DNA of 64,000 bases from Bacteroidales bacterium (GTDB taxonomy: Bacteria; Bacteroidota; Bacteroidia; Bacteroidales; F082), in assembly GCA_024400455.1 (NCBI GenBank), contig JAKSMU010000008.1, positions 1 to 64,000 of the forward strand, read 5' to 3'. The position numbers and the translations under genes were made by a program. Each line of letters starts with the position of its first letter. Position 1 is the first letter of the stretch. The notes under the pieces are model-generated. The model was not told where the DNA came from and did not search any database. It saw nothing but the letters and a program-made list of their open reading frames with translations. Below, in pieces: positions 17,321 to 26,523 of this stretch.

Positions 17321-18319
17321 ATGGTCATTTCTTCCGAGCATATTGAGCAACTTTTCGCCGCCTTCAACAAGATGCGCGTCCTTATCATCGGCGACGTGAT
17401 GATTGACGCCTACACCGAAGGCATCGTCGAAAGAATGTCGCCCGAAGCGCCAGTTCCCGTGCTCAGCGTCAGGAAACGCTACAACCGTTTGGGCGGTGCC
17501 GCCAACGTGGCGCTCAACATCAAGGCCTTAGGCGCCGAGCCTTTGATTTGCTCCGTCATCGGCAACGACAGCAAAGGCGACACTTTATTGCAATTGCTCA
17601 GAAATCAAAGCCTCGACACGCAAAGCATCATAAAAAGCAGCAACCGCACCACTACCCTCAAGGAAAGAATGATATGCGATGGCAAGCAAATGATGCGCGT
17701 TGATGAAGAAGACATTTTCGACCTGAATGAAACAGAAACCGAAAAAATTCTCGCCACATTGCGCTGCACCCTCGATTTGAATAAAATCGACTGCATCATC
17801 CTTCAGGATTATAATAAAGGTGTACTCACAGGAACCATTATCAAGGAAATCGTCGCCACGGCAAAAAAGCGTTCTATTCCTGTTGTTGTCGACCCAAAGA
17901 AGAAGAATTTCCTTGCCTATCAAGGCGTGACGCTTTTCAAGCCCAATGCCAAAGAATTGCGGGAGGGGCTTTCTGTTGCCGCCAACGAAATAAACGAAAT
18001 CGAATCCGCCGCTGCGAAACTTCAGGAGATGCTCCAATGCGACTTTGTGATGACAACCATGTCTGATAAAGGCATTATTATCAAAGAAAAAAGCAATGGT
18101 TTTCACCACATTCCCGCCCATCAGCGTGACATCAAAGACGTGTCAGGTGCTGGCGACACCGTGCTTAGCGTAGCAGCACTTTGCGTTATTGCCGGCGAAG
18201 CGCCATTCAACATTGCTGCCATTTCCAATATTGCTGGCGGACTTGTTTGCGAGGAAACAGGTGTTGTCCCAATTGACAAAGAACGACTTCTTTCCGAAAC
18301 TAAAAACATATACGCATAG
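17321..18319 (+). CDS. hldE: D-glycero-beta-D-manno-heptose-7-phosphate kinase
   Basis: 332 residues of the PfkB/ribokinase fold: LGGAANVALN near residue 47, the anion-hole and base motif DVSGAGDTVL near 265. This is the kinase half of HldE (RfaE domain I) only; the C-terminal nucleotidyltransferase half seen in enterobacterial HldE is absent, so HldC must be encoded elsewhere. It phosphorylates heptose-7-phosphate at C1 on the way to ADP-heptose for LPS core. The menG start follows the TAG stop by one base, implying co-transcription. Confidence 0.92.
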   Translation: MVISSEHIEQLFAAFNKMRVLIIGDVMIDAYTEGIVERMSPEAPVPVLSVRKRYNRLGGAANVALNIKALGAEPLICSVIGNDSKGDTLLQLLRNQSLDTQSIIKSSNRTTTLKERMICDGKQMMRVDEEDIFDLNETETEKILATLRCTLDLNKIDCIILQDYNKGVLTGTIIKEIVATAKKRSIPVVVDPKKKNFLAYQGVTLFKPNAKELREGLSVAANEINEIESAAAKLQEMLQCDFVMTTMSDKGIIIKEKSNGFHHIPAHQRDIKDVSGAGDTVLSVAALCVIAGEAPFNIAAISNIAGGLVCEETGVVPIDKERLLSETKNIYA

Positions 18320-18320
18320 A

Positions 18321-19019
18321 ATGTCCGAGCAGCAACACGTTACGGCGATGTTCGATGACATTGCACCTCGCTACGATTTTCTCAATCATCTCCTCTCCTT
18401 CAACATCGACAAAATCTGGCGCAGAAAAACCGCCCGATTCATTACCCGGCACAAGCCCGCTAACATTCTGGACCTTGCCACAGGCACTGCCGACCTTGCC
18501 ATCCTGCTTGCCCGAAGTTGCCCACAGGCAAAAATCACCGGCCTTGACCTTTCGGAAAACATGCTGCAAATCGGTCAACAGAAAATCAAAACCAAGCATT
18601 TGGAGCAGCAAATCACTTTAAATCAAGGAGACGCCTGCAAACTTCCTTTTGCCGATAACAGTTTTGATGCCATCACCGTTGCATTCGGTGTGCGGAACTT
18701 TCAAAATTTGGAGGAAGGATTATCTGAAATGCAACGTGTAATTAGACCTGGAGGACACATTGCAGTTTTGGAATTTTCCACCCCAACACGAATATTATTC
18801 AAAAGCCTTTACAGTTTCTATTTTCACAAAATCCTCCCCATCATTGGGAAAACCGTTTCAAAAAACGATTCAGCATACAGTTACCTCCCTGATTCCGTTT
18901 CAAAATTTCCACAACCCGAAAAATTCATCGCCTTGCTGAGCCTACATGGTCTCAATTGCACACAAAAACAAAGTCTTTCGGGCGGTATTGCCACATTATA
19001 TTGCATCGAAAAGCAATAA
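18321..19019 (+). CDS. menG: Demethylmenaquinone methyltransferase
   Basis: 232 residues from the ATG at 18321; a longer frame starting inside the kinase gene was rejected. MenG/UbiE motifs are clear: FDDIAPRYDFLNHLLS near the N-terminus, the SAM loop LDLATGTADLA (near 50), FGVRNF (near 118) and the post-motif GGHIAVLEFS. It methylates demethylmenaquinone with S-adenosylmethionine, the last step of menaquinone synthesis, which fits an anaerobic Bacteroidales electron-transport chain. A porT gene lies directly downstream, as in several Bacteroidetes genomes. Confidence 0.95.
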   Translation: MSEQQHVTAMFDDIAPRYDFLNHLLSFNIDKIWRRKTARFITRHKPANILDLATGTADLAILLARSCPQAKITGLDLSENMLQIGQQKIKTKHLEQQITLNQGDACKLPFADNSFDAITVAFGVRNFQNLEEGLSEMQRVIRPGGHIAVLEFSTPTRILFKSLYSFYFHKILPIIGKTVSKNDSAYSYLPDSVSKFPQPEKFIALLSLHGLNCTQKQSLSGGIATLYCIEKQ

Positions 19020-19035
19020 TTCGACCTTTTTTTTA

Positions 19036-19043
19036 TAGTTTTG
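19036..19043 (+). promoter_or_regulatory. porT promoter, -7 element
   Basis: TAGTTTTG matches TAnnTTTG and lies 47 bases before the porT start; no -33 box is evident. Confidence 0.45.
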
Positions 19044-19090
19044 CAATTTCTTTTCTTACAATAAACAAGGAAACACTCCGTTTTACAGAC

Positions 19091-19903
19091 ATGAAAAAAG
19101 CATTTAGAATCATCGTCATCGCCTTGCTGCTTACCGGATGCGGCATAAGCAGCGCACAGGCTCAGAGAAGAGCCGTCAGGTACTTAGCGAATTACGAGAA
19201 CGAGCCTTACCATTTCGGCTTCCTTTTGGGATTCAATTCCATGATGTACACCCTCAAAACCGTTGAAGACTACCAAAATGTGCCTCATGATCCCAACCAA
19301 TGGCCCGGCGGCCCTATCAACCCCGACAACACACAAGCCATCTACATCTACAACTTGGAGACCCAAAAAGTGCCTGGTTTCACCGTAGGCATCATCGGCA
19401 GCAAACGCCTTGGCAAATATTTCGACTTGAGGCTCATTCCATCCTTAAGTTTTGGCGAAAGACGACTTGATTACTCCATTGCCATCGACACAAAAAACAC
19501 ACCGGAATTCATCGACACAACCATGCTGGCCAGCAAAGCCATTTTCTCGACTTTCGTTGAATTTCCATTACAAATCAAATACCGTTCAAAGAGACTCAAC
19601 AATATCGGAGCCTATCTTCTTGGCGGCGTTAATCCAAAACTTGACCTTGCCTCGCAAAAAAGCAACAAGTTCATCATGGAAGACGGTTCCTCCATCATCA
19701 ACAATTTGGTGACAAAACGATTTGACTGTGCCTTGGAAGTCGGTGCCGGATTCGACATCTACAACCAATGGTTTAAGATGGGCATTGAAGTAAAAATGAG
19801 TTACGGACTCCTCGATGTAGTGAAAAACGAAGCTTTCATCTACACCGCACCCATCGACAAACTACGCAACAAGATGTTCCAAATATCGATGACATTCGAA
19901 TAA
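19091..19903 (+). CDS. porT: PorT-like outer-membrane protein of the type IX secretion system
   Basis: 270 residues from the ATG at 19091; the longer frame overlapping menG was discarded. A signal peptide (1-24, ending SSAQAQ) is followed by a beta-barrel pattern of alternating strands ending in a hydrophobic/aromatic C-terminus (MFQISMTFE). The N-terminal block YENEPYHFGFLLGFNSM matches PorT/Sov-associated proteins. PorT is needed for secretion of proteins with type IX sorting domains, of which one is encoded at 14115-15773. The menG-porT order supports the call. Confidence 0.88.
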   Translation: MKKAFRIIVIALLLTGCGISSAQAQRRAVRYLANYENEPYHFGFLLGFNSMMYTLKTVEDYQNVPHDPNQWPGGPINPDNTQAIYIYNLETQKVPGFTVGIIGSKRLGKYFDLRLIPSLSFGERRLDYSIAIDTKNTPEFIDTTMLASKAIFSTFVEFPLQIKYRSKRLNNIGAYLLGGVNPKLDLASQKSNKFIMEDGSSIINNLVTKRFDCALEVGAGFDIYNQWFKMGIEVKMSYGLLDVVKNEAFIYTAPIDKLRNKMFQISMTFE

Positions 19904-20055
19904 TTGAGTTTACCGTTTTAATCTGAAAGAATCAAACAACAGTCCAATTATTCAGAAAAGACACCTTCAGCACATCTCATTAGAAAAATAACAAAATTTT
20001 ATCAATCTCAAAGACAGCTATTTACAATAAAAATTAGAAATAATTTCATTTTTTT

Positions 20056-20086
20056 CTTGCACGTATTGATTTTTTACCTACTTTTG
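20056..20086 (+). promoter_or_regulatory. tRNA-Glu promoter
   Basis: CTTG (20056-20059) and TACTTTTG (20079-20086) are separated by 19 bases, matching the Bacteroidetes -33/-7 arrangement, 42 bases before the tRNA. Confidence 0.6.
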
Positions 20087-20128
20087 CACCGTCAAACAAA
20101 CCAATAAGGGCTGCAAGACAAACCAAGT

Positions 20129-20202
20129 GGTCTCTTCGTCTAGTCTGGTTAGGACGTCAGGTTTTCATCCTGGTAACTCGGGTTCAAATCCCGGAGAGAC
20201 TA
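20129..20202 (+). tRNA. tRNA-Glu (anticodon TTC)
   Basis: 74 bases fold as a cloverleaf. The acceptor stem GGTCTCT pairs with AGAGACT, with a G1-T72 pair as in other Bacteroidetes tRNA-Glu genes. The anticodon loop TTTTCAT, between CAGG and CCTG, gives TTC. The T arm contains GGTTCAAATCC. The 3' CCA is not encoded (the discriminator A is followed by CAA). Confidence 0.95.
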
Positions 20203-20205
20203 CAA

Positions 20206-20230
20206 AGCTCGCTGAAAAGCGGGCTTTTTT
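20206..20230 (+). terminator. tRNA-Glu terminator
   Basis: An 8-bp stem with one G-T pair (20206-20213 with 20218-20225), a GAAA tetraloop and six T. Confidence 0.85.
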
Positions 20231-20249
20231 CATTTAATCCTATTGCATT

Positions 20250-21215
20250 ATGCCAAAACTGCAAGTCATCATCAGCACACAATACGACCCGTTTTTGAAT
20301 CGTGCGGTCGAAGCCTTTCTCGTTGACCATCAAGAAGAAGACATCGTCACAATGTATCTTTGGAAAAACCAGCAGACCGTCGTCATCGGTTACAACCAAA
20401 ACCCTTACTCCGAGTGCAATGTCAAGATGCTCCTTGACGAAGGCGGTCATGTCATGCGACGTGGCACTGGCGGTGGTGCCGTCTATCACGACCTCGGCAA
20501 CATCAACTTTTCTTTCGTTGCTAACCGCAAGAACTACGACGTTCGCAAACAACTATCTGTCATTCAAGATGCTTTGCTGAATTATGGTTTGGAAACCGAA
20601 ATCTCAGGGCGGAACGACCTCACCTACCAAGGTCGCAAATTCTCGGGCAATGCTTTCTCAAAAGGCAACAACAACTTGCATCACGGCACCATTCTCATCA
20701 AGACTGATGGCGAAAAGATGATGCGTTACCTCACCGTCAATCAGGCGAAACTGCAAAAACACGGCGTAAAAAGCGTCAGCAGCCGTGTCATCAATCTGAG
20801 CGAAGCCGTTCCGGAACTTACCTCTGAAAACATTAAGGAACCGCTGATTCATTCATTTGGAAAAATCTACGGCGGCACACCTGTCATGCTCGACTTTGAA
20901 GCATTGTCGCAAAACGAAGAGGTGCAAGCTACTGCAAAGCGCATTTCATCTTTCGATTTCATTTTCGCCCGCTGGGAGCATTTCAAGACCACCAAGCGCG
21001 CCCAATTCGACTGGGGTGCCGTTGAAATTTCGCTCCACATCAACGAAGCCGAAAGCATCATCAACGACATTCAGATTGCCTCCGACTGCTTAGACACCGA
21101 AATCATCGCCCAAGCCGAGCGACTGCTGAAAGGTTGCAGCACAATGAAAGCACCGCAATTCGACTATTCAAGCGCCATACTAAACGACATTTGCGATTTG
21201 ATTTTCAAATGCTAA
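20250..21215 (+). CDS. lplA: Lipoate-protein ligase A
   Basis: 321 residues. The lipoate/adenylate signature RRGTGGGAVYHDLGNINFSF lies near residue 72, with NDLTYQGRKFSGNAF (near 122) and HHGTILI (near 144) carrying the conserved substrate-binding groups; a C-terminal accessory domain follows (about 250-321). It activates free lipoate with ATP and attaches it to the lipoyl domains of 2-oxoacid dehydrogenases or GcvH. It starts 20 bases after the tRNA terminator. No promoter element of the TAnnTTTG type was seen in that short gap, so read-through from the tRNA promoter is possible. Confidence 0.94.
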   Translation: MPKLQVIISTQYDPFLNRAVEAFLVDHQEEDIVTMYLWKNQQTVVIGYNQNPYSECNVKMLLDEGGHVMRRGTGGGAVYHDLGNINFSFVANRKNYDVRKQLSVIQDALLNYGLETEISGRNDLTYQGRKFSGNAFSKGNNNLHHGTILIKTDGEKMMRYLTVNQAKLQKHGVKSVSSRVINLSEAVPELTSENIKEPLIHSFGKIYGGTPVMLDFEALSQNEEVQATAKRISSFDFIFARWEHFKTTKRAQFDWGAVEISLHINEAESIINDIQIASDCLDTEIIAQAERLLKGCSTMKAPQFDYSSAILNDICDLIFKC

Positions 21216-21355
21216 AACAGAAAAACAATAGCATAATCAAAATCTACAAGTCGCGTTTTACGGACTCATTAAGATGAATCAAATAGATTCAGCAACTAAT
21301 AAAACGGACTAAATTCATCGAGAGAAACAATCTTTATCACCCCCAATAAAAACTA

Positions 21356-21383
21356 AAAAGAGCCGCTCGTAAGCGGCTCTTTT
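21356..21383. terminator. Bidirectional terminator between lplA and the M16 gene
   Basis: A perfect 12-bp stem (21356-21367 with 21372-21383) with a CGTA loop has A and T runs on the two sides. It serves both convergent genes. Confidence 0.9.
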
Positions 21384-21392
21384 AGTTTCACA

Positions 21393-24257
21393 TCATTCCT
21401 TGATGATGTCCTTATATTTCAGTTGCGTCACCTTGCCAAACTGGTTCAGGTCTTTTGCACTGATTTGCTTCAAGTTACCCGACATCATGATGACTACAGG
21501 ACGATCTTTAACCATTCTGGTGTAGAAATCGTAAATGTCCTTGTAGTCCACAGTTCTTATCAAATCCGTCATTTCGGCGCGCGGATCATGGTCGTAACCT
21601 TGTTCCATCCAGCTTTGGACGGCGAATGGCTTTGAACGGAACGAATAATAATCGCTGGCACGCGACATAATCAAGGCCTCTTTAGAAGCTTTGAATTTTT
21701 CCTCACGCTCAGGCATATTGACAATCAAATCCCTAAAAGCGGTAATGCCGTCGATGGTTTTATCGGACTGCGTACCCAAGAAGCCGAATAACGAACCTGG
21801 AATACGGTTCAAATTGTCGTAGTTAAAATAGCTATAGGCGGTGTAACCCAATGAACGGAACTCACGAATTTCCTGGAAAACAATCGAATACATGTCCGTC
21901 CCGAAATACTTGTTGAAGACACTGCACAAAGCCTTATCCTTCTGGTTCATCTTTTCGCCCGACACATTGAAATAGATGTTGCTCTGGCGAAATTTCTTGC
22001 TGCTGGCCACCAAAACCTGCGGCTCGCCATAGGTCTTCATCTGGCGGATTTCCTTTTTACCCTTCATGGTACCATCCACCAAATGGTTTTCTTTCAGCAT
22101 GTTGACGACAAGTTTCGGGTCGGTATTGCCGCTGTAGGTAATATGCCCATCGTATTTCAAGGCTTCAGCGACCTCGGCCAAAAGCTGTTTGCCCGATAGC
22201 TTCTTCCATTTCTTCAAAGGCATTTTTGACAGATAAGATGACTTTTCGCCATACAAGGCATATTCGCGTACAGCCTTAGCCCATGTGGAGGCATCGTCGC
22301 GCGACATGGTAATCTCGGTAGCTTCGTTCTCAATCATGAGCTTCTTCTTACTTTCGTCATTCGACGGATTGAACAACTTTTCGTGGCATAGGCCAAGGAT
22401 GGTGTTCAAATCCTTTTCGAAACCTTCGATATGCACACAGAAAACGGCATCCGAACTTGAGCAAAAGATATTGGCACCAAGTTTCTGAAGTTCGAGGCGG
22501 AATTCCTCAAAACTCTTGTCTTTCGTGCCTTGCATTTCGAGATAACTAATGGCGCGTTCCAAATCGGGGTCTGCAAGATTGCCATAATTGTAGTTGATGC
22601 TCATATTGAAAATGTCGTTGCGCGTATTGATGGTCGAATAGAGTTTGAAATTATCGTTCACATCGCTGATTTTCACATCCTCGCCAAATTTGATAACTTG
22701 AGGCGTAACCTCAGGCATCTGCTGGGCTTCGATAGCCTTGGCAAAATCCGATTTCTCGTTGGTGTTCTTGGCCTCAATCGGTTTCCAATCAGGCTTTTCA
22801 ACCTTGTCTTTTTCGGGGAAACCCATCTTTGAGCGGTAGGCCATGTAATCATCGCCGAAATACTTGTTGGCAATGGCAACGACTTCATCCTTCGTGATAG
22901 TCTTCATCCTTTCGGTTTCATCAAGATAGTCCTGATAGGTCTGGCCAGACATTTCCAGACTCATGAACAGATTGGCAAGATTATCAAGCGATTCCGTATC
23001 AAAAATCCTTTCTTTCACCATGTTGGTCTTAATGGCTTCGAACAAATCGTCGCTGAAATCGCCTTTTTTCAGTTGGTCGAGGCAGCCCGAAATCAAAGCC
23101 TCTGCGTCTTCATGCTTCTGACCCAAGATTTTAGGGACATAAAGGATGATGTTTCTACCGTAATCTTCCAACGACAAAGGCATCAGCATGGCCGCCATGA
23201 TGTCGCCATTGAGCATCAGATTGTCCATCAGACCCGTTTCGCCATTGCTGAAAATGCTGCAAGCGATTGACAAAGGCAAAAGGTCGGGGTCGCTAGCTTT
23301 CACGCCCGGAAAAATCAAAGTGCCGATTTTGACTGGTGTCAGGCGCACTTCCTTGACGGTTTTGCCATGATATTCAGGCAATTCGTATTTTGGCTGTGCC
23401 GGAATTTCGCCGCTGCGCCAAGTGCCGAATTTCTCGGCCACCATCGGTTCGGCCTCTTCGATATTGAAATCTCCGACCAAAATCAAGGTCATGTTGTTGG
23501 CGACATAATAGGTGTTGTAGAACTCGCGCATCTTGGATGGCTGCGGGTTCTTCAGATGTTCGGTGTAGCCGATGACTGGGCGACCATAAGGGTGTTCGCC
23601 GAAAGCCTCACGGAACATGCCTTCCTGAAAAGCGTTGGTCGGACCATCGCCATACATGTTCTTTTCTTCGTAAACGGTCTCCAATTCCGACTGGAAAAGG
23701 CGGAAAACAGGATTGCGGAAACGCTCGACATACACATCCATCCACTTCGAAAGCTGGTTCGACGGGAAGGAGTTGAAATACATGGTCTGGTCGTAAGCCG
23801 TGCCCGCATTCAAGCCTTCACCACCCATTTGGGTAAGGATGACATCGGTTTCATTCGGGATGGCATAATCCGTCGAAGCAATCGACAACTCGTTGATTTT
23901 ACGTTGGATGGCCTTGCGTGCTTCAGGGTCGTTGGTCTCGTGCAACTTATCGTACATCAGCGAAATGCTATCCAGATAGACCTTTTCGGCTTCCCAATTG
24001 GTGGTGCCAATCTTGTCCGTTCCCTTGAACATGATGTGTTCAAAATAATGCGCCATGCCTGTTGCATCGGCAGGGTCGTTTTTGCTGCCCGCATGAACAT
24101 AAACGCAGCCATAGATTTCAGGTGTTGCGTGGTCTTCGCACATCACCACTTTCAGACCATTATCCAAATGTATGGTCTTGGTTTTCAAGTCTTCCTGCTG
24201 GGCAAAAGAGAGACCCGCCACCAGCAGAAATGCAAATAATAAGGTAACTTTTTTCAT
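21393..24257 (-). CDS. M16 family zinc metallopeptidase (two-domain, secreted)
   Basis: 954 residues from the ATG at 24257, which begins a clean signal peptide (MKKVTLLFAFLLVAGLSFAQ); 23 further upstream in-frame residues were dropped. The inverted zinc motif HYFEH sits near residue 68, and the third ligand Glu is in ELETVYEEKNMYGDG about 80 residues later. A second, inactive M16 half follows (about 500-954), so this is a pitrilysin-like pair in one chain. It probably degrades peptides in the periplasm or at the outer membrane. The gene is monocistronic, with its own promoter element and terminator. Confidence 0.92.
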   Translation of the reverse strand: MKKVTLLFAFLLVAGLSFAQQEDLKTKTIHLDNGLKVVMCEDHATPEIYGCVYVHAGSKNDPADATGMAHYFEHIMFKGTDKIGTTNWEAEKVYLDSISLMYDKLHETNDPEARKAIQRKINELSIASTDYAIPNETDVILTQMGGEGLNAGTAYDQTMYFNSFPSNQLSKWMDVYVERFRNPVFRLFQSELETVYEEKNMYGDGPTNAFQEGMFREAFGEHPYGRPVIGYTEHLKNPQPSKMREFYNTYYVANNMTLILVGDFNIEEAEPMVAEKFGTWRSGEIPAQPKYELPEYHGKTVKEVRLTPVKIGTLIFPGVKASDPDLLPLSIACSIFSNGETGLMDNLMLNGDIMAAMLMPLSLEDYGRNIILYVPKILGQKHEDAEALISGCLDQLKKGDFSDDLFEAIKTNMVKERIFDTESLDNLANLFMSLEMSGQTYQDYLDETERMKTITKDEVVAIANKYFGDDYMAYRSKMGFPEKDKVEKPDWKPIEAKNTNEKSDFAKAIEAQQMPEVTPQVIKFGEDVKISDVNDNFKLYSTINTRNDIFNMSINYNYGNLADPDLERAISYLEMQGTKDKSFEEFRLELQKLGANIFCSSSDAVFCVHIEGFEKDLNTILGLCHEKLFNPSNDESKKKLMIENEATEITMSRDDASTWAKAVREYALYGEKSSYLSKMPLKKWKKLSGKQLLAEVAEALKYDGHITYSGNTDPKLVVNMLKENHLVDGTMKGKKEIRQMKTYGEPQVLVASSKKFRQSNIYFNVSGEKMNQKDKALCSVFNKYFGTDMYSIVFQEIREFRSLGYTAYSYFNYDNLNRIPGSLFGFLGTQSDKTIDGITAFRDLIVNMPEREEKFKASKEALIMSRASDYYSFRSKPFAVQSWMEQGYDHDPRAEMTDLIRTVDYKDIYDFYTRMVKDRPVVIMMSGNLKQISAKDLNQFGKVTQLKYKDIIKE

Positions 24258-24289
24258 TGTGTATAATATTAAGTTGATTATCAAACGGA

Positions 24290-24297
24290 CAAAGGTA
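24290..24297 (-). promoter_or_regulatory. M16 peptidase promoter, -7 element
   Basis: Reads TACCTTTG on the minus strand, 33 bases before the start codon at 24257. Confidence 0.5.
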
Positions 24298-24332
24298 GTG
24301 ATTATTGTCAAGGCATTGAGCCTCAAACAAAA

Positions 24333-24366
24333 AAAATCACCGCAAGAATTTTCCTGCGGTGATTTT
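24333..24366 (-). terminator. dsbD terminator
   Basis: A perfect 12-bp stem (24333-24344 with 24355-24366) with a 10-base loop; on the minus strand it ends in a U run. Confidence 0.88.
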
Positions 24367-24385
24367 CATTTGAGACATTCAGTTT

Positions 24386-26470
24386 TTACTGATAACGTTC
24401 AGGAACATATTTTCTGCCGTTCTTGTAGTTGTCAAGGCCTTTCTTCAGGAAGCTGAGGAAAGCGGCTTTGTCCTTACTGTAAGAACGAGGAATCATCAGC
24501 ATGTCGCCATCGTTGTCGAGCAGCACATAGTAAGGCTGTGCATTGGCGCCGAAACGAGTTTCCTGGAAGTCGATGTTCTTCGAACCGATGGTCTTCTTCA
24601 CCTTGCCGTTCTTTTCGGAAACGGCCCAGTCTTCCTCGGCCATTTCGGTCTTGTCATCAACATAAAGAGCGACCACGACATATTCATCACGCAACATTTT
24701 CAGCACTTCAGGATCACTCCAAACGCTGTTTTCCATTTCACGGCAGTTGTTGCAACCATGGCCTGTAAAGTCGACGAAGACCGGCTTATCTTGTGCGCGG
24801 GCACAGCTCAAAGCTTGGTCGTAATCGAAATAACCGCTCAAATCGTGAGGCAATTCAAGGATGTCGCCATATTTCGGTTCTTCGCAAATGTCGGATTCAA
24901 TCTGTGAGTCAACATAGGTAATCGTTCTATTCAAATTGAAATCCAAAGTCTGTTGAGGTGGCAGATAACCTGACAAAGCCTTCAGAGGAGCGCCCCACAT
25001 GCCAGGAATCATATAGATAACGAAGACAAAGTCAACGATAATGAGAATCAGACGGAACACGCCCAGTTCCTTGACTTCTTTTTCGCCCTTGAAACGGATC
25101 TTGCCCAAGAGGTAGAATCCCAACAAAGTGAAGCACACAATCCAAATGCCAAGGTAAACTTCGCGGTCGAGCAAACCCCAACCGTAAGCCTGGTCAGCAG
25201 TCATCAAGAACTTGAAGCCAAGAGCAACTTCAACGAAGCCCAAAACGACTTTCACTGAGTTCATCCAGCCACCGCTCTTTGGCAGTTTTTGCAGCATGTT
25301 CGGGAACATGGCAAACAAGGCAAATGGCAATGCAAATGCTATTGAGAAAGCAAGCATGCAAATGATTGGTGTCCAAATCTTACCTTGCGTCGATTGGATC
25401 AAAACGGTGCCAACGATAGGACCTGTGCAAGAGAATGACACAAGCACCAAAGTCAAGGCCATGAAGAAAATACCGCCAAGATTTTTGGTACTCTGCTTTT
25501 CATCGCTCTTGTTCAACATTCCACTGCCCAAGGTGATTTCAAATGCGCCAAAGAATGAAGCTGCGAACACCATGAACACGATGAAGAATATCACGTTAGG
25601 AATCCAGTTTGTAGCCAACCAGTTGAAAATACCTGTCGTAACACCCTCGCCCCCAATAAAATAGGTTATCAAAATGATAAGAGCGATTGGCAAGGTGTAA
25701 AGCAATACGATGAAAAGGAAATACATGATTGCCTTGAAACGACCTTCTTTCTTGCTTTCGCCTTCACCATGCATAAAGAATGACACCGTCATAGGCACCA
25801 TTGGGAACACGCAAGGAGTCAGCAAAGCGGCAAGGCCCCAAAGGATTGCGGAAAGAATCATGCCCCAAAGACTTGTATCAGTGCTTTCTGCGCCTTCAGA
25901 AGTGAAATATTCGTAATCATCACCACCAGCTTTAAGCACCTGACTGTCTTCCGCATTTTCATCTTCTGCCTCTGCAACTTCTTCGATATCGGCAGGCATC
26001 TCGCCATTAGCGCCTGGGACCTTCACATTGAAATCTTCCGACAGCGGGACACAACCACCTTCTGTACAAGCCTGTCCTACAACAGTACCTTCCACAATAA
26101 ACGGCTGATCCGTCAATTTCTTCAATCTCTGTGCAAAGGAAGCGCTGCCAGAAAACTGTGTGTATTCTATTTCAAAAGTATCATCATAATATTTCTCACC
26201 TGGAGTAACATCTTTTGCTGTTCCAACCAGTTCGTAGAATTCGTTAGGCTCAATTTCGAAAGCCGTAGGCATAGGACCCATATCTGGCATTGTAGTGGAA
26301 TAGACATGATAACCAGGTTCAATTGTTGCAGTTGCAACAACATCGAATTCCAACTCATTAACATTTTCAATTGAAATCGCCCATTTCACAGGGTCAACAA
26401 TCTGCGCCTTCGCACCGAAAGGCAATATGGTCACAAAAGCCACAAGCAGACAAAGGAATAATTTCTTCAT
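24386..26470 (-). CDS. dsbD: Thiol:disulfide interchange protein DsbD
   Basis: 694 residues. A signal peptide (1-22) precedes a periplasmic alpha domain (about 23-160) with the Cys pair in GQACTEGGC. After an acidic linker come about eight membrane helices (200-470) with the Cys-containing segments LLTPCVFPMVP and SFSCTGP that relay electrons. A C-terminal thioredoxin-like gamma domain has the CNNC active site (GHGCNNCRE, near 585). DsbD carries reducing power from cytoplasmic thioredoxin to the periplasm. The gene has its own promoter-like element (26504) and terminator. Confidence 0.93.
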   Translation of the reverse strand: MKKLFLCLLVAFVTILPFGAKAQIVDPVKWAISIENVNELEFDVVATATIEPGYHVYSTTMPDMGPMPTAFEIEPNEFYELVGTAKDVTPGEKYYDDTFEIEYTQFSGSASFAQRLKKLTDQPFIVEGTVVGQACTEGGCVPLSEDFNVKVPGANGEMPADIEEVAEAEDENAEDSQVLKAGGDDYEYFTSEGAESTDTSLWGMILSAILWGLAALLTPCVFPMVPMTVSFFMHGEGESKKEGRFKAIMYFLFIVLLYTLPIALIILITYFIGGEGVTTGIFNWLATNWIPNVIFFIVFMVFAASFFGAFEITLGSGMLNKSDEKQSTKNLGGIFFMALTLVLVSFSCTGPIVGTVLIQSTQGKIWTPIICMLAFSIAFALPFALFAMFPNMLQKLPKSGGWMNSVKVVLGFVEVALGFKFLMTADQAYGWGLLDREVYLGIWIVCFTLLGFYLLGKIRFKGEKEVKELGVFRLILIIVDFVFVIYMIPGMWGAPLKALSGYLPPQQTLDFNLNRTITYVDSQIESDICEEPKYGDILELPHDLSGYFDYDQALSCARAQDKPVFVDFTGHGCNNCREMENSVWSDPEVLKMLRDEYVVVALYVDDKTEMAEEDWAVSEKNGKVKKTIGSKNIDFQETRFGANAQPYYVLLDNDGDMLMIPRSYSKDKAAFLSFLKKGLDNYKNGRKYVPERYQ

Positions 26471-26503
26471 TTTACGATTGTTTAGTTATAAAAATATTGG
26501 GGA

Positions 26504-26511
26504 CAAAAATA
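26504..26511 (-). promoter_or_regulatory. dsbD promoter, -7 element
   Basis: Reads TATTTTTG on the minus strand, 34 bases before the dsbD start, in the gap behind tilS. Confidence 0.5.
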
Positions 26512-26523
26512 CAAATTATTGTT

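Noticed and set aside
23367..24239. 290-residue plus-strand frame opposite the M16 peptidase gene
   Set aside because: Long only because of the codon bias of the real minus-strand gene; no domain or signal.
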